A program made the position numbers and the translations under genes. DNA of 64,000 nt from Ariolimax columbianus (lineage: Eukaryota; Mollusca; Gastropoda; Stylommatophora; Arionidae). This document shows positions 22,101-37,100 of the stretch, one piece after another. The stretch spans positions 150,973,571 to 151,037,570 of the forward strand of contig JAVGWX010000002.1 in NCBI GenBank assembly GCA_036924085.1, in the 5' to 3' direction. How positions within the stretch are numbered: the first letter of the stretch is position 1; each line of letters begins with the position of its first letter. The notes below the pieces were generated by a model. It was not told where the DNA came from and searched no databases. It saw only the letters and a program-made list of their open reading frames with translations.

Positions 22101-25100
22101 CACATATCACTTAGACGTCCATGAATTCAAGTAGAGACAAAATGATAAGCAAGCAACAGTATATTGGAGCCCAAAATAATAGCAAAAAATACTAACATTG
22201 TAACTTGCTAGACAGTCTTAAGATTTTAATAAAGAGGGTTGGGCATGAAGTTGACTATCCTATCTTGAATTAACTTTAAACCATAACAACTTCAACATGT
22301 AGACAACTCAACATTTGATGACATGTATTTATGTAGAGCATATACTCCACAGGGAGCTGAAAAAGTTTTGATTGAGTATATTCATACCAGCATTCTGTTA
22401 TCTGTGCCAGATATCGACGCTGACTAAGACACAAGAACAAGGATAGTAACATGTGAAATTAGAAACTTATACAAAAACGGTCAAGTCAATTGAAGAAACA
22501 AAACTGAGAAGTGCAGAAATGCACGCCATATAGAGAGACAGTTTGCGAGCAAAGTTTTCATGATCTTCTTTGAGTTTTTGGCCACAGATCTTGTTTAAGG
22601 TGGTGAAGGCTGTGTCGTTGTCTGGAGAACGAACCATCTTACGCAACTCCTCAAGCAAAGCTCTAGTGGCAGGTGAAATGTGATTTGAGGTGTGAGTGGG
22701 TGCTGGGAGACTGGCTGCCTTTGAAATTGATGTGATTAGTGCAATCAGATTTGCATAGTCAGCATCGATGTTGGTGTCAATAGAAGCTCCAAGCTGGTTG
22801 CTAGCTGTGAGGGTGGTAGCAATCAACGGGTTGATGAGCGTCTCTGGACCACAATATGATTGCTGCTGCAGAAACTTTACAAGTTTTAGATCGAAGTGGA
22901 AATGAGCATGAGGACGCGATGGTCGTTTCCAGTGCAAAAGGAACCAACCACTGAGACATCAGTTGGCGATCTATGATTGGACAAGACATGGTCAATTTCA
23001 CGACGATGAAGTCAACTGAGTGCTGTAAGTGTGTACCTCTTGTAGATGGGCTTCTGGAAAAAGCTATTACATTGAAATAGTCAATTTGATTCACAAAAAG
23101 TGGCCAGTCTGTCACCTGCATCGTTCCTTGCTTCTCCAGAGTGTTGCCCTACATAGGTTTCACCATGTTGGTGAGGTCCTCTCCTGGCATTAAAGTCACA
23201 GAAAATAACTTTTTTTTTTTTGCGTTCGCCTTATTTCTCCATTCCCCAGGGTGGTGTGTGTTGCACTGTGGTTTTTATTTTCCACCTGTCGACCCGGTAC
23301 ATCTGACTTCAGCACACATTTTATGTAAGGATCTGCTTTCTCCTGCATTTTCTAAGGATTTACTTCCCTGGGGTAACGGCCGGTGCTGTGATGGGGTCCG
23401 ACCCCAGCACCTTCGGATTGTGAGCCCTGTCACTTAACCACTAGCCCACGCCGTCCATGATAATCTTGTAATAGCTGTGGCACTGCCGGAGAACTTCATG
23501 GAGGTTGTCATAGAAATCAGTATGTTCTTGTTCGTCTTTGTCTGCTGTTGGTGCATATACTTGAATAATGGTAACAGTATGACATTTGGAGATGATGATG
23601 TCAAAGAAAGCTAGACCGAGATGAACGTCTGCTGAATGCTGCTAAATATCGACATAGCATCAAATTAGCTACTCGTAGAATTGCTGAACATCGCCAAATT
23701 ATTCCTTGTCTGAAAGCTTCCGATGGGTCTCGCACAACATCAAAGCTGGGCATGAAGATAATAATGAAAGCATACTATACCAACCTGTTCAGATCATCAG
23801 ACCTCCTCCAATTGCCCTCTCATCCACTTTACCCCTCTTTCAGACTTCCTGCCCTCAGAAATTCGCCATGCTGTTGTCAATGCCAACTGGAAAATCGCCA
23901 GGTGAAGATGTCATCATTGCGGAGGTCATCTGGGCTTGCGATCTACCCCTTCACCAAGCCCTAGCGCAACATTTTACACATTATCTTCCTTTGGGGGAAA
24001 CACCTGCTGCCTGGAACAACTCGAGGACAAAATTTTTGCACAAGAAGGGAGACAAAGAGGATCTAGGAAACTATTGTCCAATTATTCTCCTTCCGGTCAC
24101 TTACAAAATGTTTACAAAATGCATCCTTGCCAGAGTTCGCACCACTCTAGAAGAGTCGCAAACAGGCAGCCTTTCGGCATTCGTACAGCACAATGGACCA
24201 TATTTTAACCTGTTACCGTCTTATTGAAACAGTCAAGAGTTCCAGGTCCCCTTGATATCCACCTTTATTGACTATAAAAAGGCTTTATGATTTGGTAGAA
24301 CCACATTTCGTCTGTCGTTCACTGTTCACTGAACAAGGTGTAGATCCTGGTTACATCGGAGTTCTCACCAAGTTATTCGAACTGCACTACCACATTTCGT
24401 CTCTTCCAATGTCCAATTGTGGTACCAATTCAAAAGCGGTTCCGCCAGGGCAACCCTATCTCACCAAACCTCTTCTCTGCTTGTTTGGAATCAGTCATTA
24501 GTTGATGCAACTGGAACACTTTTGATATCCTTATTGACGGCAGATACCTCAATCACCTTCAGTTTGCCAATAGCATAGTGCTCATCACAGAGTCAGCAGC
24601 AGAAGCCAACCAAATGATGGAGCTACTCGATGGAGAGGGCAAGACAGCACATCTGGAAATGAATGTCTTGAGGACCAAATTATTGCCCAATCACTTCGCC
24701 ACTTATGATCCAGTCTTCCTTGGCGAGGTACGATTACAGAATGTCAACTAGCACATTTATCTTGGACGTCTTCTCAAAATGGAGAATAACATGGAACCGG
24801 AATTGACAAAACGTTGCCGCGTGGGCTGGGCAGCCTTCTCATCTATTAACACTGTCCTGGACGGTTGTCATGACCAAGACCTACAAGCTCCCCTCTTCAA
24901 TTCCACTGTACTCTTTTCGATGTGCTACGGTGCCAAGACGTGAACACTAACAAAATCACTAGAGGACAAAATGAGAGTGACCCAGGCTTCCCTCAAGAGT
25001 CGTGTGGTTGGAATCACTCTCTGGAAACAACACATGTAAGTTTTCCACAAATCTGACATAAGATGATTATCCCTGGTGAAGGATGAGGTAACCCATGCAG

Positions 25101-28100
25101 ACAAGATAAAACATAGATGAGCAGGTCACATGTTACAACAAAACGATGGTCGATGGAGCACATCGACAGCAGTCTGGTACCCCCAAGGTAAGAAGAGACT
25201 GCGGGGAAGACCTCCAATGCATTGGTCAGACTTTCTTGCTGTATGCTGCTACATCCGAGATGTCTCTAGACGAGTACTTACCACAAACTGGACTTCCGTG
25301 GCCCAAGACCACATGTCTATTTGTACCCTATTTGGGTGGCTATTTTCTTGTATCTCTCTACTGCTTCACTTAGTACCCCCTTTCTCCTGATATCTAACGG
25401 TTCTATGTTGGCCTCTATCTCGCATACCATAGGTGCTGATCTCATCCCCTCATAAATTAGACTGAGAGCTTGATTCTGCACCCGATCAATAAGTGATATG
25501 TTATTTGTACTGACAGTGGTCTGTATGGGAAGGCTGTAGTCCATCCCATGTCATACATAGCCAAGGTATAATTGCCAAAGAGTTTGTTTGTCACCTCCCC
25601 AATTTTTAGCCTCTCTCAACTGTTTTATTTTTGAGGAACCGGAGAAATAATGTTTCTGTTTCAGGGAACTTTTGTGTTCTGGAATCCTTATATTCAATCA
25701 GCCAGATTGGTGTTTGATGTCAGGTAGCTAAGAGCAGTTCTTTTGTTCTACAAATTCATCTGGCTGGTACTTGGGGGTTGCCATCTTATGCCATCTCTAC
25801 TTGGTCTTTGAACTTTCATTTAGCTATTAGCAGTAAGTTTGTGGGTGGTTTCCTACTTTATGCTTACTAGACCTGGGGAAGACACTCCTCTGGGGTGTCC
25901 AGCATCCAGGCTTTTTCCTTTAGACATATAACAAATCCAACAGTATACAACCTGCACCCTGCCTTTGGCAGTACTGGTAAGTTTTAAGCTGTCATTGTGT
26001 GAGCTCCTGCTACAGGATGTTTTACACCATCAGTTCTAGGAGGTATGTCAATATTTTTGGTAACTTCTGCATAGCAATGATTAAATCACTTCATCATTGT
26101 GGCCTAGCGGGATTAATAAATTCAGGTCAGGTCAGGTCATCCCGTAACCGGTGAGGTCGTTGAGGCACACATGAAGACATCCTCAAAACCTCATGCTACC
26201 CCTCTCTGTCAGATGCCGCTGCCTGTGACTCTTCTTGTCAGAGACTGGTCCATTCTTTCATGTAGTTCTCCCATCTCTTTTTTGGGCCGGCCTCTTCATC
26301 GTCTGCCATGCACCTTTCCGTGGTGGATTGTATTTGCAAGACCATTTGATCTCGATATGTGACCGTACCAAGTGTTTCCTTCTTTTGACAGCTGCCAAGA
26401 GGCCTTTGAAAGGCCCTATTGCTGTTGTAATTCTATCTCGTATTTCCTCATTTGTAACTCGATCTTTGTACGTGACGTTTAAAGTTTTCGGAAACATCTC
26501 ATCTCCAAGGCCTGTATCCTTCGTTGAAGGTCAGCTGTAACTGTCCATGTCTCACACGCATAGAGGAATATTGACAGGACCAGTGTACGCATTAATCTTA
26601 TTTTCGTGCGTAGTGCTAACCGTTTATCTTGCCAGATTTTGTTAAACCGTGCAAGCGCCGCTATTGTCTGTGCTATTCTGGCCAACACCTCACATTTTGA
26701 TCCTTAATCACTGACAATCGACCCAAGATATTTAAAACGTTCAACCACTTCGAGTTCCTGACCGTTAGCTTTTATCCTGCTGTTGAAGCTCGTGGCGTTG
26801 TTGGTCATTAATTTTGTCTTTCCAGCATTTATCTCCATACCATAGTCAAGAGCTGTTTCATTGAGCCTTCTGACCCATTCCTAGAGTTCTGCTTCTGAAT
26901 CCGCCAACCCGTCAACATCATCTGCAAAACAAAGGTTGGTAATCGTTCGGCCCCCTATCTTGACAATACCAACGTGACCTCCAAGGGCCTCACTCATAAT
27001 TCCTTCAAGGAATATTTTGAAAAGAAATGGAGAAAGTGTATAACCCTGTCTTACACCAACTGATGTGCGAAACCAGTTCCCTCGCCTCCCATTCACAAGA
27101 ACTGCGCTAGACGCCTTGTTATACAGGTGTTCAAGGACCGTTTTAATATTTCTGTTTATATTATACATCCTCATGGTTGCCCAAAGCATCTTATGCCATA
27201 CCCTATCAAACGCCTTCTTAAAATCTACAAACCCATCATACAGTGTTTGTTGCTGTTCTAGATATTTCTCGCTTAGCAGCCTTAAATTAAATCTCTGTTC
27301 TGTAGTGCTTCTTCCCTGTCTGAACCCTGCTTACTCCTCGGCAATGATGTTCTCTGCTTGGAGTTTCATTCGGTCAAGGATTAATCTAAAGCATGACCTT
27401 GCTAGGGTGGCTGATGAGGCTTATTGTTCTGTAATTTTGGCACAGCTTTAGGTTTCCAGACTTATGTAATGGTATAACTATTGATTTCCGGCCAGTTTCC
27501 TGTCTCCCATATTTTGTTACAGATGTGTGTCAGGCCTTCCATCACTACCTCTCCACTTGCTTGTAAGAGCTCTGCTGGTATATTGTCCACGCCGGCCGCC
27601 TTCCCTCTTCTCAATGTCTTTACCGCTGCAATTACCTCTTCCTTCGTATTCAGTAATATTATTAATTAATAAAGTAATTAATAAATTATAAGTACAATAA
27701 TCTAAAAATAGCTGCATGCTGTTTTACCTGACTCTATTTCAGTATATATACAACTTACAATTTACAGGTAATTTTGAGTATCTGACAATGAGTACATGCA
27801 TTCAAAATTTTAGTAAAGTAGATTTTTTTTTAAAGGAGGAAAAATGAAAGCATGGCCTGTACATTGTGTGGCAACTGCAAGAGTAGGTGGCTTGTGTTTC
27901 TCAACCCTATTAATCATTCTGGTGGACTTCAGAAATGGGAAAAGCAATGCAGTAGGCTTGAAAATTAATATAAATGAAACGAAATACATACACTTTTTTG
28001 CCCACAAAGGCAACTGTGGCTATGAAATTAGCAGATTGAAAACGTGAATTCATCTATTTACCTTCAGCGAAAAAATGACAAACTTGCCAACAATGAAGCA

Positions 28101-31100
28101 CAATATTTCTCAAAGGATAGCTAAAGATTGGTTCGGGTTCAATCGTATCAAACTCAAATTTAAACAGATGCGAAATGACAAAGCAAGGGCTTACACCTTC
28201 AACAGTATTGTTGTTCTAGTTATGGCGTGTAGCTAAGAGGTATGGAACCCACGAAAAAAAAAAATGAAAAGCTTTGAGCTGCTCACAAAGGCAATGGAGT
28301 GAAAAACATGAAAATATTTCTAAGTGACCAAATTTGCAAAAACTGAAATCAGGTGCCGAGTCAATGTCAATGACACCATAGATAATGTTTTGGTATGAAA
28401 ATGCAAATGGGCATGACATGTGGTGGTATCCTTACAATGAATGAAACACTGAATGAACATGAAATGTGACGTCCTGGTAGCCCTACAACTTTAAGCGCCC
28501 ATGCGGCACGAATGAGATGTAGAGATGGACTGACCAAAGTCTGTGGTTAAACATGGAACTCCAAGGCAAAAGATCATATTAAATGTAAACACCATTTGGC
28601 TACCTAGCATCAGGCACTGGATATGCCTGATTGAATACCTGTTTGTGTTTAGTAATCAAGTTACTAAGAATCATAGGTTGAAACAACTTGAAAAGAAAAT
28701 AAAGAAAATGAATGGCGCACTGACATAAAATTCTTCTCAGATATCTTTTTAATAACTTGACTTAGACATTCTTTTTCTACACCTGTGGCGGTATAGAGGT
28801 TTTTGATTCTGGCAATTGAGTTTGCAAATAGGTGATTGACCTGTTGTGTATTTGTGTAATGGAGGGTCCTCTCTTTTAGCCTTGCAGGACACTATTGGGT
28901 AGAAATTATATTTTCTTTAAAAATGTTTCCTGGACAGTGGCCAATAACCTACTTTTATTAATTTACAAAGAGTTTCTTTTCATGTGCAGTGTGTACATGG
29001 GATTTCATAGTATCATCCATCTTCTATAGGACTAGACACTGGTAACAGGCATTAAACAAAACTACAGAGACCTTTCATTGAAAACTCAGAGGGACCAAGA
29101 TACTGAGCTGACTTCTGACTGCTAGCGTCAGGGCCAGCCAACATGCAACAGAGTAGACTGGCTAAGGAGAAGGGATTGAAGAGGAAAAGCTAACCCAGCA
29201 CTAAAAAAAATCTACTAAAGTCTGATGTGTTTGACTGAAAGGTGCGAATATCACAGTCAAGCTGTAAACTACGACATAAAGCATTCTATTTTCCGGACAA
29301 CATCCTGCTGTTTGCATTGCCCTTTTCGGAGCTTAGTAAGTGGAATTTGAGAATGAATAAAGAAGGAGAAGAAGAACACTCAGAGATTTTCTGCAAAACA
29401 CTCAGAGACCTTTCATTGGACCCTCAAAGACTTTTTGTTGAACCCTAGGGGCCTGGGGAAGATCTGTTTGATGTAAGGGTTTTCATCAATAGAAGTGTAA
29501 GAACAGTTCTAAGTTACGGGGCTCATTTTACTTGTTGACACCTTTCAGCCTAACTTTTTTTTATTTAACAGATAAAACTGATAAATTTGCTCTTGGCATG
29601 GGACTAGGTTTATCCATCTTTGCTGTATTGTGTATTGCTATTGGACTTGTAACGTACTACTGGACAAGAAAACAGAATAAGGCTAAAATACATGAACGGA
29701 AAACAGATGAGGATGAAGCATTCAAAAATCGTAATATGGAACTACAAGTGATGGCTACAAGATTCAGGTTAGTACTATTCTCGCTTTTCATGGCAAAGGT
29801 ATGGGGTTTAACTCCCATTACCATCATTGAATTCTCTAACATTTTACTTACGACACCAATGTCTGCAATGGGACTAACCTGCTCCATTTCATTCCTTATA
29901 CAGCATAGGATCACTGCTATAGATGGTCCCTCACAGAAATCATGTAATAAGTCACTTTGGGTGTTCTTGTAGGGATGATTTCTGAAGAATTTTGTTTGAA
30001 TGAGATTGCAAGCTCCAAGTACAATTTCTTAGTTGACTTTCACAACACGCATAAATGAACATTGGATATATTCTTTTCTTTAAAGTACAATGACCCTGGT
30101 TACAATCAGGGAAACTACCATGGTGTTTGTAATTTTAAAAAATAATTTGACAAAGTAATAGAATTGACTTAGTTACTTGTCTTTTACCAAAGTCTGTAGA
30201 GCAAGGATTTGCAACCTTTTTGGCTCTATGCATTCTTTACACCATATGTCAGAATGTGATTCCCCCTTTCTTTAATTTTCTCACTAAAAAGGGCATTTAA
30301 AATAATACACAGATAATATTTTATTGTTGTTTCTATTTCAGAACATATGTATTTACTTGGAAGACTTTTATAGTATTTAAAAAACAAATAGCAATAGAAA
30401 ATGTTGATGAATTTTAAAACTTTAAATCTTTAAACATATTTTTTTTTTAATTCTTGATTATAGAAACCAACATCATTACACAGGGGACATTCCCATAAGT
30501 GCTCCGTTTTCCATCCAAGCAGCCAGCCAACCGTATATCTACTCAGAGTCCCAGCCAATTGTTGATTTGATGTTATTCTGATCTTTCCAGACAGAACACA
30601 CTTTCTCCCCTCTACCCTAATCACTCTTAAATCTATCATCCTCTGCACATGTGCATTTTCGCGACCCCCTGTCTCTTTATCATTCTGTAGAGTGTCCATG
30701 ACTGCCCTTATCAACTCAACCCTGTCTACAATCATCATTGCATCATTCACCACAGCTCGTCATGCCACTGCATCAGTTCTTTTGTCGCCCAGATGCCTGC
30801 ATGTCCCAAGCAGTAGATCCATGTGACATCTTATATACCAGAGTTGTTCAGAAGAGAGGCCCCTACCTTCTTAGCATGTTTCTTTCTGCGAGTCTGACAA
30901 TATCACTGTGTGTATCACCGGTTGCGTCATCAACCAAATCAGAGCCCCTGTTACCACTTCAATCTCCATTCTTATACTCGATGTGACAGTGGAGTAGGCA
31001 GCTGATTTCTCAATCACCTAATTGCCATTTTGGTAGCCAACGGAACCCTAACCGCACTTGTTTGCATTTCTGCCGGTGGAGCCATCTGTGTACAGAATTA

Positions 31101-34100
31101 GGTTGTGTTGCTGGATTAGCTCCTGTATTGAAGCTTCTGTCCTGATGCCGCCCACGTGCAACACTCTCTGCTTAGTGTTATCACCACCTTTGTCAGAGGG
31201 CTCTTGTTGGCCACTTCTATCCATTCACTACCTCATTCCACTTCTTCCAATGCACAGACCTTCATCAAGGAGTCCTCTGCCTTTGCCATCCATGACCTCC
31301 CTGGCTTAATGTGTCTGCCTTTGAACATCATGTTCATACCGAATTACTTAACCAACTAAACTGAAATATAATTCCACTTTGATGCCATACAGCTGTTTTC
31401 TTAAATATTGGAGTGTAAAGGTTAGTCACAGAGAACACTTGCTGTAATGTATCTTGGGAAGTAAATGTCAGCAAGAACAGGGGCTGTGGAGTGTAGAGGT
31501 TAGCTAGAAAGATAGCTAAGACAGAGAGAACAGAAGAATTTGAGAAAACTTAATACAAGTTTAAAAATTAATTAGTGGAAAAGGATAAATTAGACTACCA
31601 AATTTTTCAAAGCACAACCATCTACAAGTAAAAAATAGAGCAGCTTCAAATTGTTTAAAGAAAGGTCAGATTAGATATTAGAAAATATATTTTTAGTCAG
31701 AGGATGGTTAAAGCTTTGATTGCATTGCCACAAGATCATAGAGGGGATATAAACATGTTAGAAAGGATACAAACAATAGTGAGAAAGCTGATAGTGGGAT
31801 TCCAGAATTACAGTTATGAGGAAAGACTCAGAAAAACCGACCTACAGTGTTTAGAAAATAGTAGAACTCCAGGTGACTTAATACAGGTTCATATGATAAT
31901 CAAAGAAACAGATAAATTAGACTATAACAAGTTTTTCAAAATACAACCACCTACAAAAACAAGAGGACATAGCTACAAATTAACTAAAGATGAAATATTA
32001 GAAAATATTTTTTTACTCAGAGAGTGGTGCATGCTTGGAATGCATTGCCACAGAAAGTAGTGGAGGCAGGGACAATTAATGCATTTAAGAATAAATTGGA
32101 CTCACATAGCTTTTAGAGCAAGGTAATGTAAATGAAACTGGTTGTATGCAGACTGTAGAGTCATCAAAACCAGTATATAGATGTTAAGTTAAGTTAAGAA
32201 TGTCGTGAAGACAGAGTAAATAAATACATTCAAAAATAAAATGGATGATCAGTCATTTTTAGTATCAGTGGAATGGAATAAACTGGTTGTATACAGACTC
32301 TATAGAGCCTTTTAAAACAGTGTAATGAAGTTAAGTTAAGATCACCATGTTTGCAATGCCAACTTGCTAGATTCAAATCACATCAGACTGTTTGACAGAC
32401 TGGGCATGTCGTGGAAATTTCCATGATATGACAGCTTCTTTCAATCAACATATGTAAATGGGTACCTGATGAAGTCGAGGGAAAATGTTGGGGTTGCTGT
32501 AGGAGTTACATAGTTTGGGCTCTGTCCTCAGCACTTTCTTTAATAAAAATTGCTGAGCGCTAATGAGAGCACTTAGTTGCAATGAAGTCAGTACTTCATC
32601 TGTTTCTTCTTTAATCATTTGTTAAATAAACTACCTCTCTTAGATTCCACATTTATAATGCATGCAGTTAACTTTTGTATCTTTCGTTTATATGATTTAT
32701 CACCTAGAAAGAAATACAAAATAATATATACAAGGGCAAGTCAGTAAATATTCCACAAAATGCTATTAAAAAAATGAACTTGAAAATCATTTATTATTGC
32801 ACTTAAATTGTCCCTTATTTCTCAACATAATTTTCACCAACATTGATTACTCATCACATTACATTATCAGTATACAAAATTGCAGAATAGAAGTCTTTGG
32901 TCTGCTGCTTCAGCCACATTTGCATTTCCTGTTCAACTTCTTTTTAATTCGCAATTGTTCTTTATCCCTGATGAAGGTCTTTTAGACACAGGTAGGTTTT
33001 GTTTATGATTCTAATCCAGCACTGTATCTGTGGTATACTTTTTCTTATGACTGTCACCATAAAAATTGGAAAAGATGTATAAAATACGTATATCATTAAA
33101 AGTTTGGTATCTATTTATAGGTAATCATAAATTGTGTATGTTTTTCTCTCTGTTTATAGCCCAGACAGAACCAATGCTTACAGTCCATATTCATCATCTG
33201 AACAACAAGATGTGGACAGACAAAGCTCTCACTATGGTAACATTTCAGCTGTTTTTTATTGTTGTCTTAGCTTACTACTTTTCACTTTCTAAATATGTTT
33301 GCTTTCTTATGTTTACAAAAAGTAGTCAGTATTATAAGAAAAGATAAAGTGGGAAGTAAAGAAATCTAAAAGAAAGTGGGAACAAACACCATGCATGGTG
33401 CATATTGACACGATGGATTACATGGTTTTATCACATGGCAAGGATATCTCAGGTCTTCCCTGACCCTATATCAAGAGACAGTCAGGCTTCAGAGCAAGAG
33501 GAAGACTAAGAAAAATATAGATTGTGGGTGTTAAAGAGAATATCAGCAATCACACTGATACCACATGAAAGAAGACTTGCATCTCCACACTATATCTACT
33601 GTAATAATTATGAGATGAGATAGTTTCTAGTCATGCTCTCTTTGGAATCACCCTCAGAATGAAACCTAGCAACATAGCTAAGTAATGCACTGGATTGGAA
33701 CTTACAGGAACAGAGAAGAGTTGGGAGGTCAAAGAACATCTAGTCAACAACTAAGGAACAGAACACCAGGGTAGATGGAAACCTATTAGCTGAGCTCAAG
33801 AAGATGACACACATTAGAAACTGTTGAAGAGCATGTGTTGCTGCTAAATGTTTCAAAGAGAACTAGAAAGACTCAAGCAAACCTCTATACCATATCATTG
33901 GATATTAGGTATATCTGACATAAAAATAAATCCATTGCTGTAGTTGTTGCTCAAACGCAGCTCATGTTGAGTTAAATCTTGACAACGTATCTTTGATAGC
34001 AAATTACAGTGGTGCTTCTTATACCCTAAGGCATACCGAAAAAGGTAGATCTGGGTCCTCCTAGTTGTAATGCAATGCAAAACTTCTTCATAGGCTGATA

Positions 34101-37100
34101 GGCAATTCATAGGCTCATCTTTGTGGGGAAAACAGTGTGAATCCTCACCTCATTGGTTAGGCTGTTTTCAGAAAAAACCTCAAGTATGAAAAGTGGTGGC
34201 TTTGATCAGTGAGTTTTACCTAACTTTTATGAAAGTCTTGGCTTCTATGGCAGATATATAGATGATATAGCATAATAGCATAAATTAAGATGATAAAGCA
34301 TAAAGTATTTGAAAATATAGTCTTACAATTTTCAAACTGACCCACTAGACCTGAAAGAGTCAGCACCACACAGACTCTGCAGTAAGAGTGGATAAAAAGG
34401 AGTCAAATTTAATTAAAGAAAGTCTTAAAGTATGTCTTGTTTTGCACACATCCAGTATTTGTTGGACTTGTTGTTATTGTTAGTTGTTAATATTTTGGGC
34501 ATAAGTATGACACTTTCAACTTCAGACTGTGTTCATTTGGATAAATTTTAGTGCGATTACGATTGATCTACTTACAGTAACACATTTCCACATTTCGCTA
34601 CATGGGTCCAGTATTAGGTAGGAAAGATACAGACACTGCAGCATACAAAGCATGTTATGAATGATGAATAAAGAGAGTTATGAATTAGGTTAGCAACATC
34701 ATAATGTGAAATGTAGTGCTCCAGTAATCATCACTGCAAGAATGCATAAATACAATTGCACAGGCTTTTTGCAAATCAAACAGAAACTGCAGAAGTGGCA
34801 CTGTACTCCTGTTAGAGTGGTAACGGAAGAATGATGGTAACTTGTTTTTATTGTATTGATTGATTTACCATTTGATTATCTAAATGATTGGTAGTGCTAT
34901 CACTTTGCCTGGCACCATTACAGGCAGCTTGTATCTGAGTATTTGTAGTGGCTCTCATACCAATTTTACATGATGAGGTTGCTAGCGTCAAGCACTAACC
35001 TCTTTAGTCATCTTTTATTAAATGCTTGAGATGTTACAGTGATCCTCATCTTGTCAAGCCAGGCACCACAAAATAGTATTCATGAATACTTGAAAATTAA
35101 TAAACATCTAGAAATTAAAAACGAAAGTTGTTTAAAATCATTACTGCATTTTTGCTCACATGTGGGTTGTGCCAGAGAGTGTTATAGAGTTGAGGACTAT
35201 GGACCTTGTGCCCATGCAGTTCTAGCATATTGTGAAGGCAAAATTTTTAATTCACTCCCAAATGGAACCTAGGTCTTAACTGGGTTCAAAACAATGCCTT
35301 CAAAGTAGAAGACCAGCATCCGACTTGTTTTACCACCTGCACCTGCTCCTTGACATACTTAAACATCTTGAATTTTGTAAATGTATTATTAAACCTGTCA
35401 CTTGCGGAGCATAGATCTAACACTATATTTGGATTACCCTACGTAGCTTATAAAGAATCCTGGATCCATTTGTTTGCAGTGTAGTTTTATTGGCATTCAA
35501 CTTTCCCCATTACAACTTTCTCTAGTCGTCCTTACTGCGTTTTCTGGGAAAGGAAAACTGGCCCCACTCAGAGACCACTGAGACTTTTAAGTGGATCTTT
35601 TTGAGAGACAATCTGCCCTGACTGCAAACAACAAAGATGTTGATAGTATGCTGTGTGAACAAATCTCATTGTCATTGCCTACTCTCTACAGCACACATCG
35701 ACCTATCGTTGATGAGACACTTGCAACAACCACCAAACTCTGATCCCTAGTATTGCCACTTTGACAATCTTAGTTTTGCCAACAATACATTAGCATCTGA
35801 CCCTCATAGTAGTGTTAACTGTTTCATCCACAGGCACTGATGGACGATGGAGATGTTTTTGGTCTTTTGTTCTTCCCAATCTCCTGTAATGTCTATTTCA
35901 CTTTTAAATAAAATCTATAAATTACAGGTATTTCAATATCAATACAATGTTTTCTTTCATATTTGTATTCTGCCCAGGAGTTGTAAATGGCAGGAGTAAA
36001 GGCTGCAGACCAAGTAGTCACCCCCTAGTGTTCATGTTATGTCTTTATTTCATCTCCAATTTAACAAGCTTGAGCTTTACCTATGTTTAAATCTATATCT
36101 ATAGATTAAGAAACTTACATCCTACCTGCTTAGTGAACAGTCATTTGTATATTTATTCATATTGAATGAGTAACAAAAATGTTTTGGAATTGATATCCTT
36201 GAATTTATTGTGCAGATCGACCTGGATCCAGCAAATATAATGCACCTAGTGAGAAAGGAGAATCAACAACAGGATCTCACACAAATGACTATGAAAGGTA
36301 GGATAGCAGTTATTTATTTGTAGCAGGTAGTAGTGGTATTGTTGGTGTCGTATGTTGCCTGAGTAGCAGACTGGCAGAGTGCTTACTTCTCAATTTAATG
36401 GTACCAGGTCAAATTCCTGTTATCAACGTGCTCCAGACAACCCATCTGTAAACTGGTACTTGGTTTACAGTTAAGGAAGAATGCAGAAAAGAGCTGCTCA
36501 CTGCATATCTTAAAAAGAACTCAAATTTAGAGACTTTGTACAGTGTAGTGTCTAATACTTCATCACCAGCAACAGTATTTGCTGTGGAACTACCATTACC
36601 TGTTTATGTTGCCTATAACTGATCACTTCTAGCACCTCCTGGAATATAGGATTGCAACACTCAATTCCTGTTTTGGAATGTTTGCCTGGGCTCAGTCAAT
36701 GAAATTCCTCTGGCTTCATATGCCACTTCTCTTTTATCACATGTACTTTTTGTTTTGTTACTCTTCACTCTCCATGCAGGTTCCAATCAAGCGCATGTCT
36801 TGTAATATTGCTATGTTTCATCTGAGGGTACAGTTTATCCATCTAAACTATATATATATATATATATAGCTGCCCATAGCAAGCGAAGATGTTAAAAGTA
36901 TGTAACTTATGCTGCAAGATGAGATCTCATTTGAGTCTAGTCCTATCCTAGTCCCCTGAGACTGAGCCATATTTGTAAGGAGATGGACATGGGGGGTCAT
37001 TGCATGTTCTGTTGTTTCGGGCAATTTACTTTATCAGAGCTTCAGCGATGAGATTTTGTTTGGTAAACATGATTTTTGCATGCCATAGGGAACTTCTTTG

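Noticed and set aside
27844..28047. Small open frame 67 codons long
   Set aside because: No recognisable domain. The overlap with an unknown repeat further right makes a gene unlikely.
29768..29972. Extension of exon 4 to the stop at 29972 as an alternative C-terminus
   Set aside because: The sequence after the GTTAGT donor becomes hydrophobic and unpatterned, while the downstream exons continue the frame. An intron-retention form cannot be excluded.
35039..35272. A 77-codon frame with several cysteines, possibly an exon of the host gene
   Set aside because: Its phase does not fit between exons 5 and 6, which already join in frame, and no good splice sites border it.
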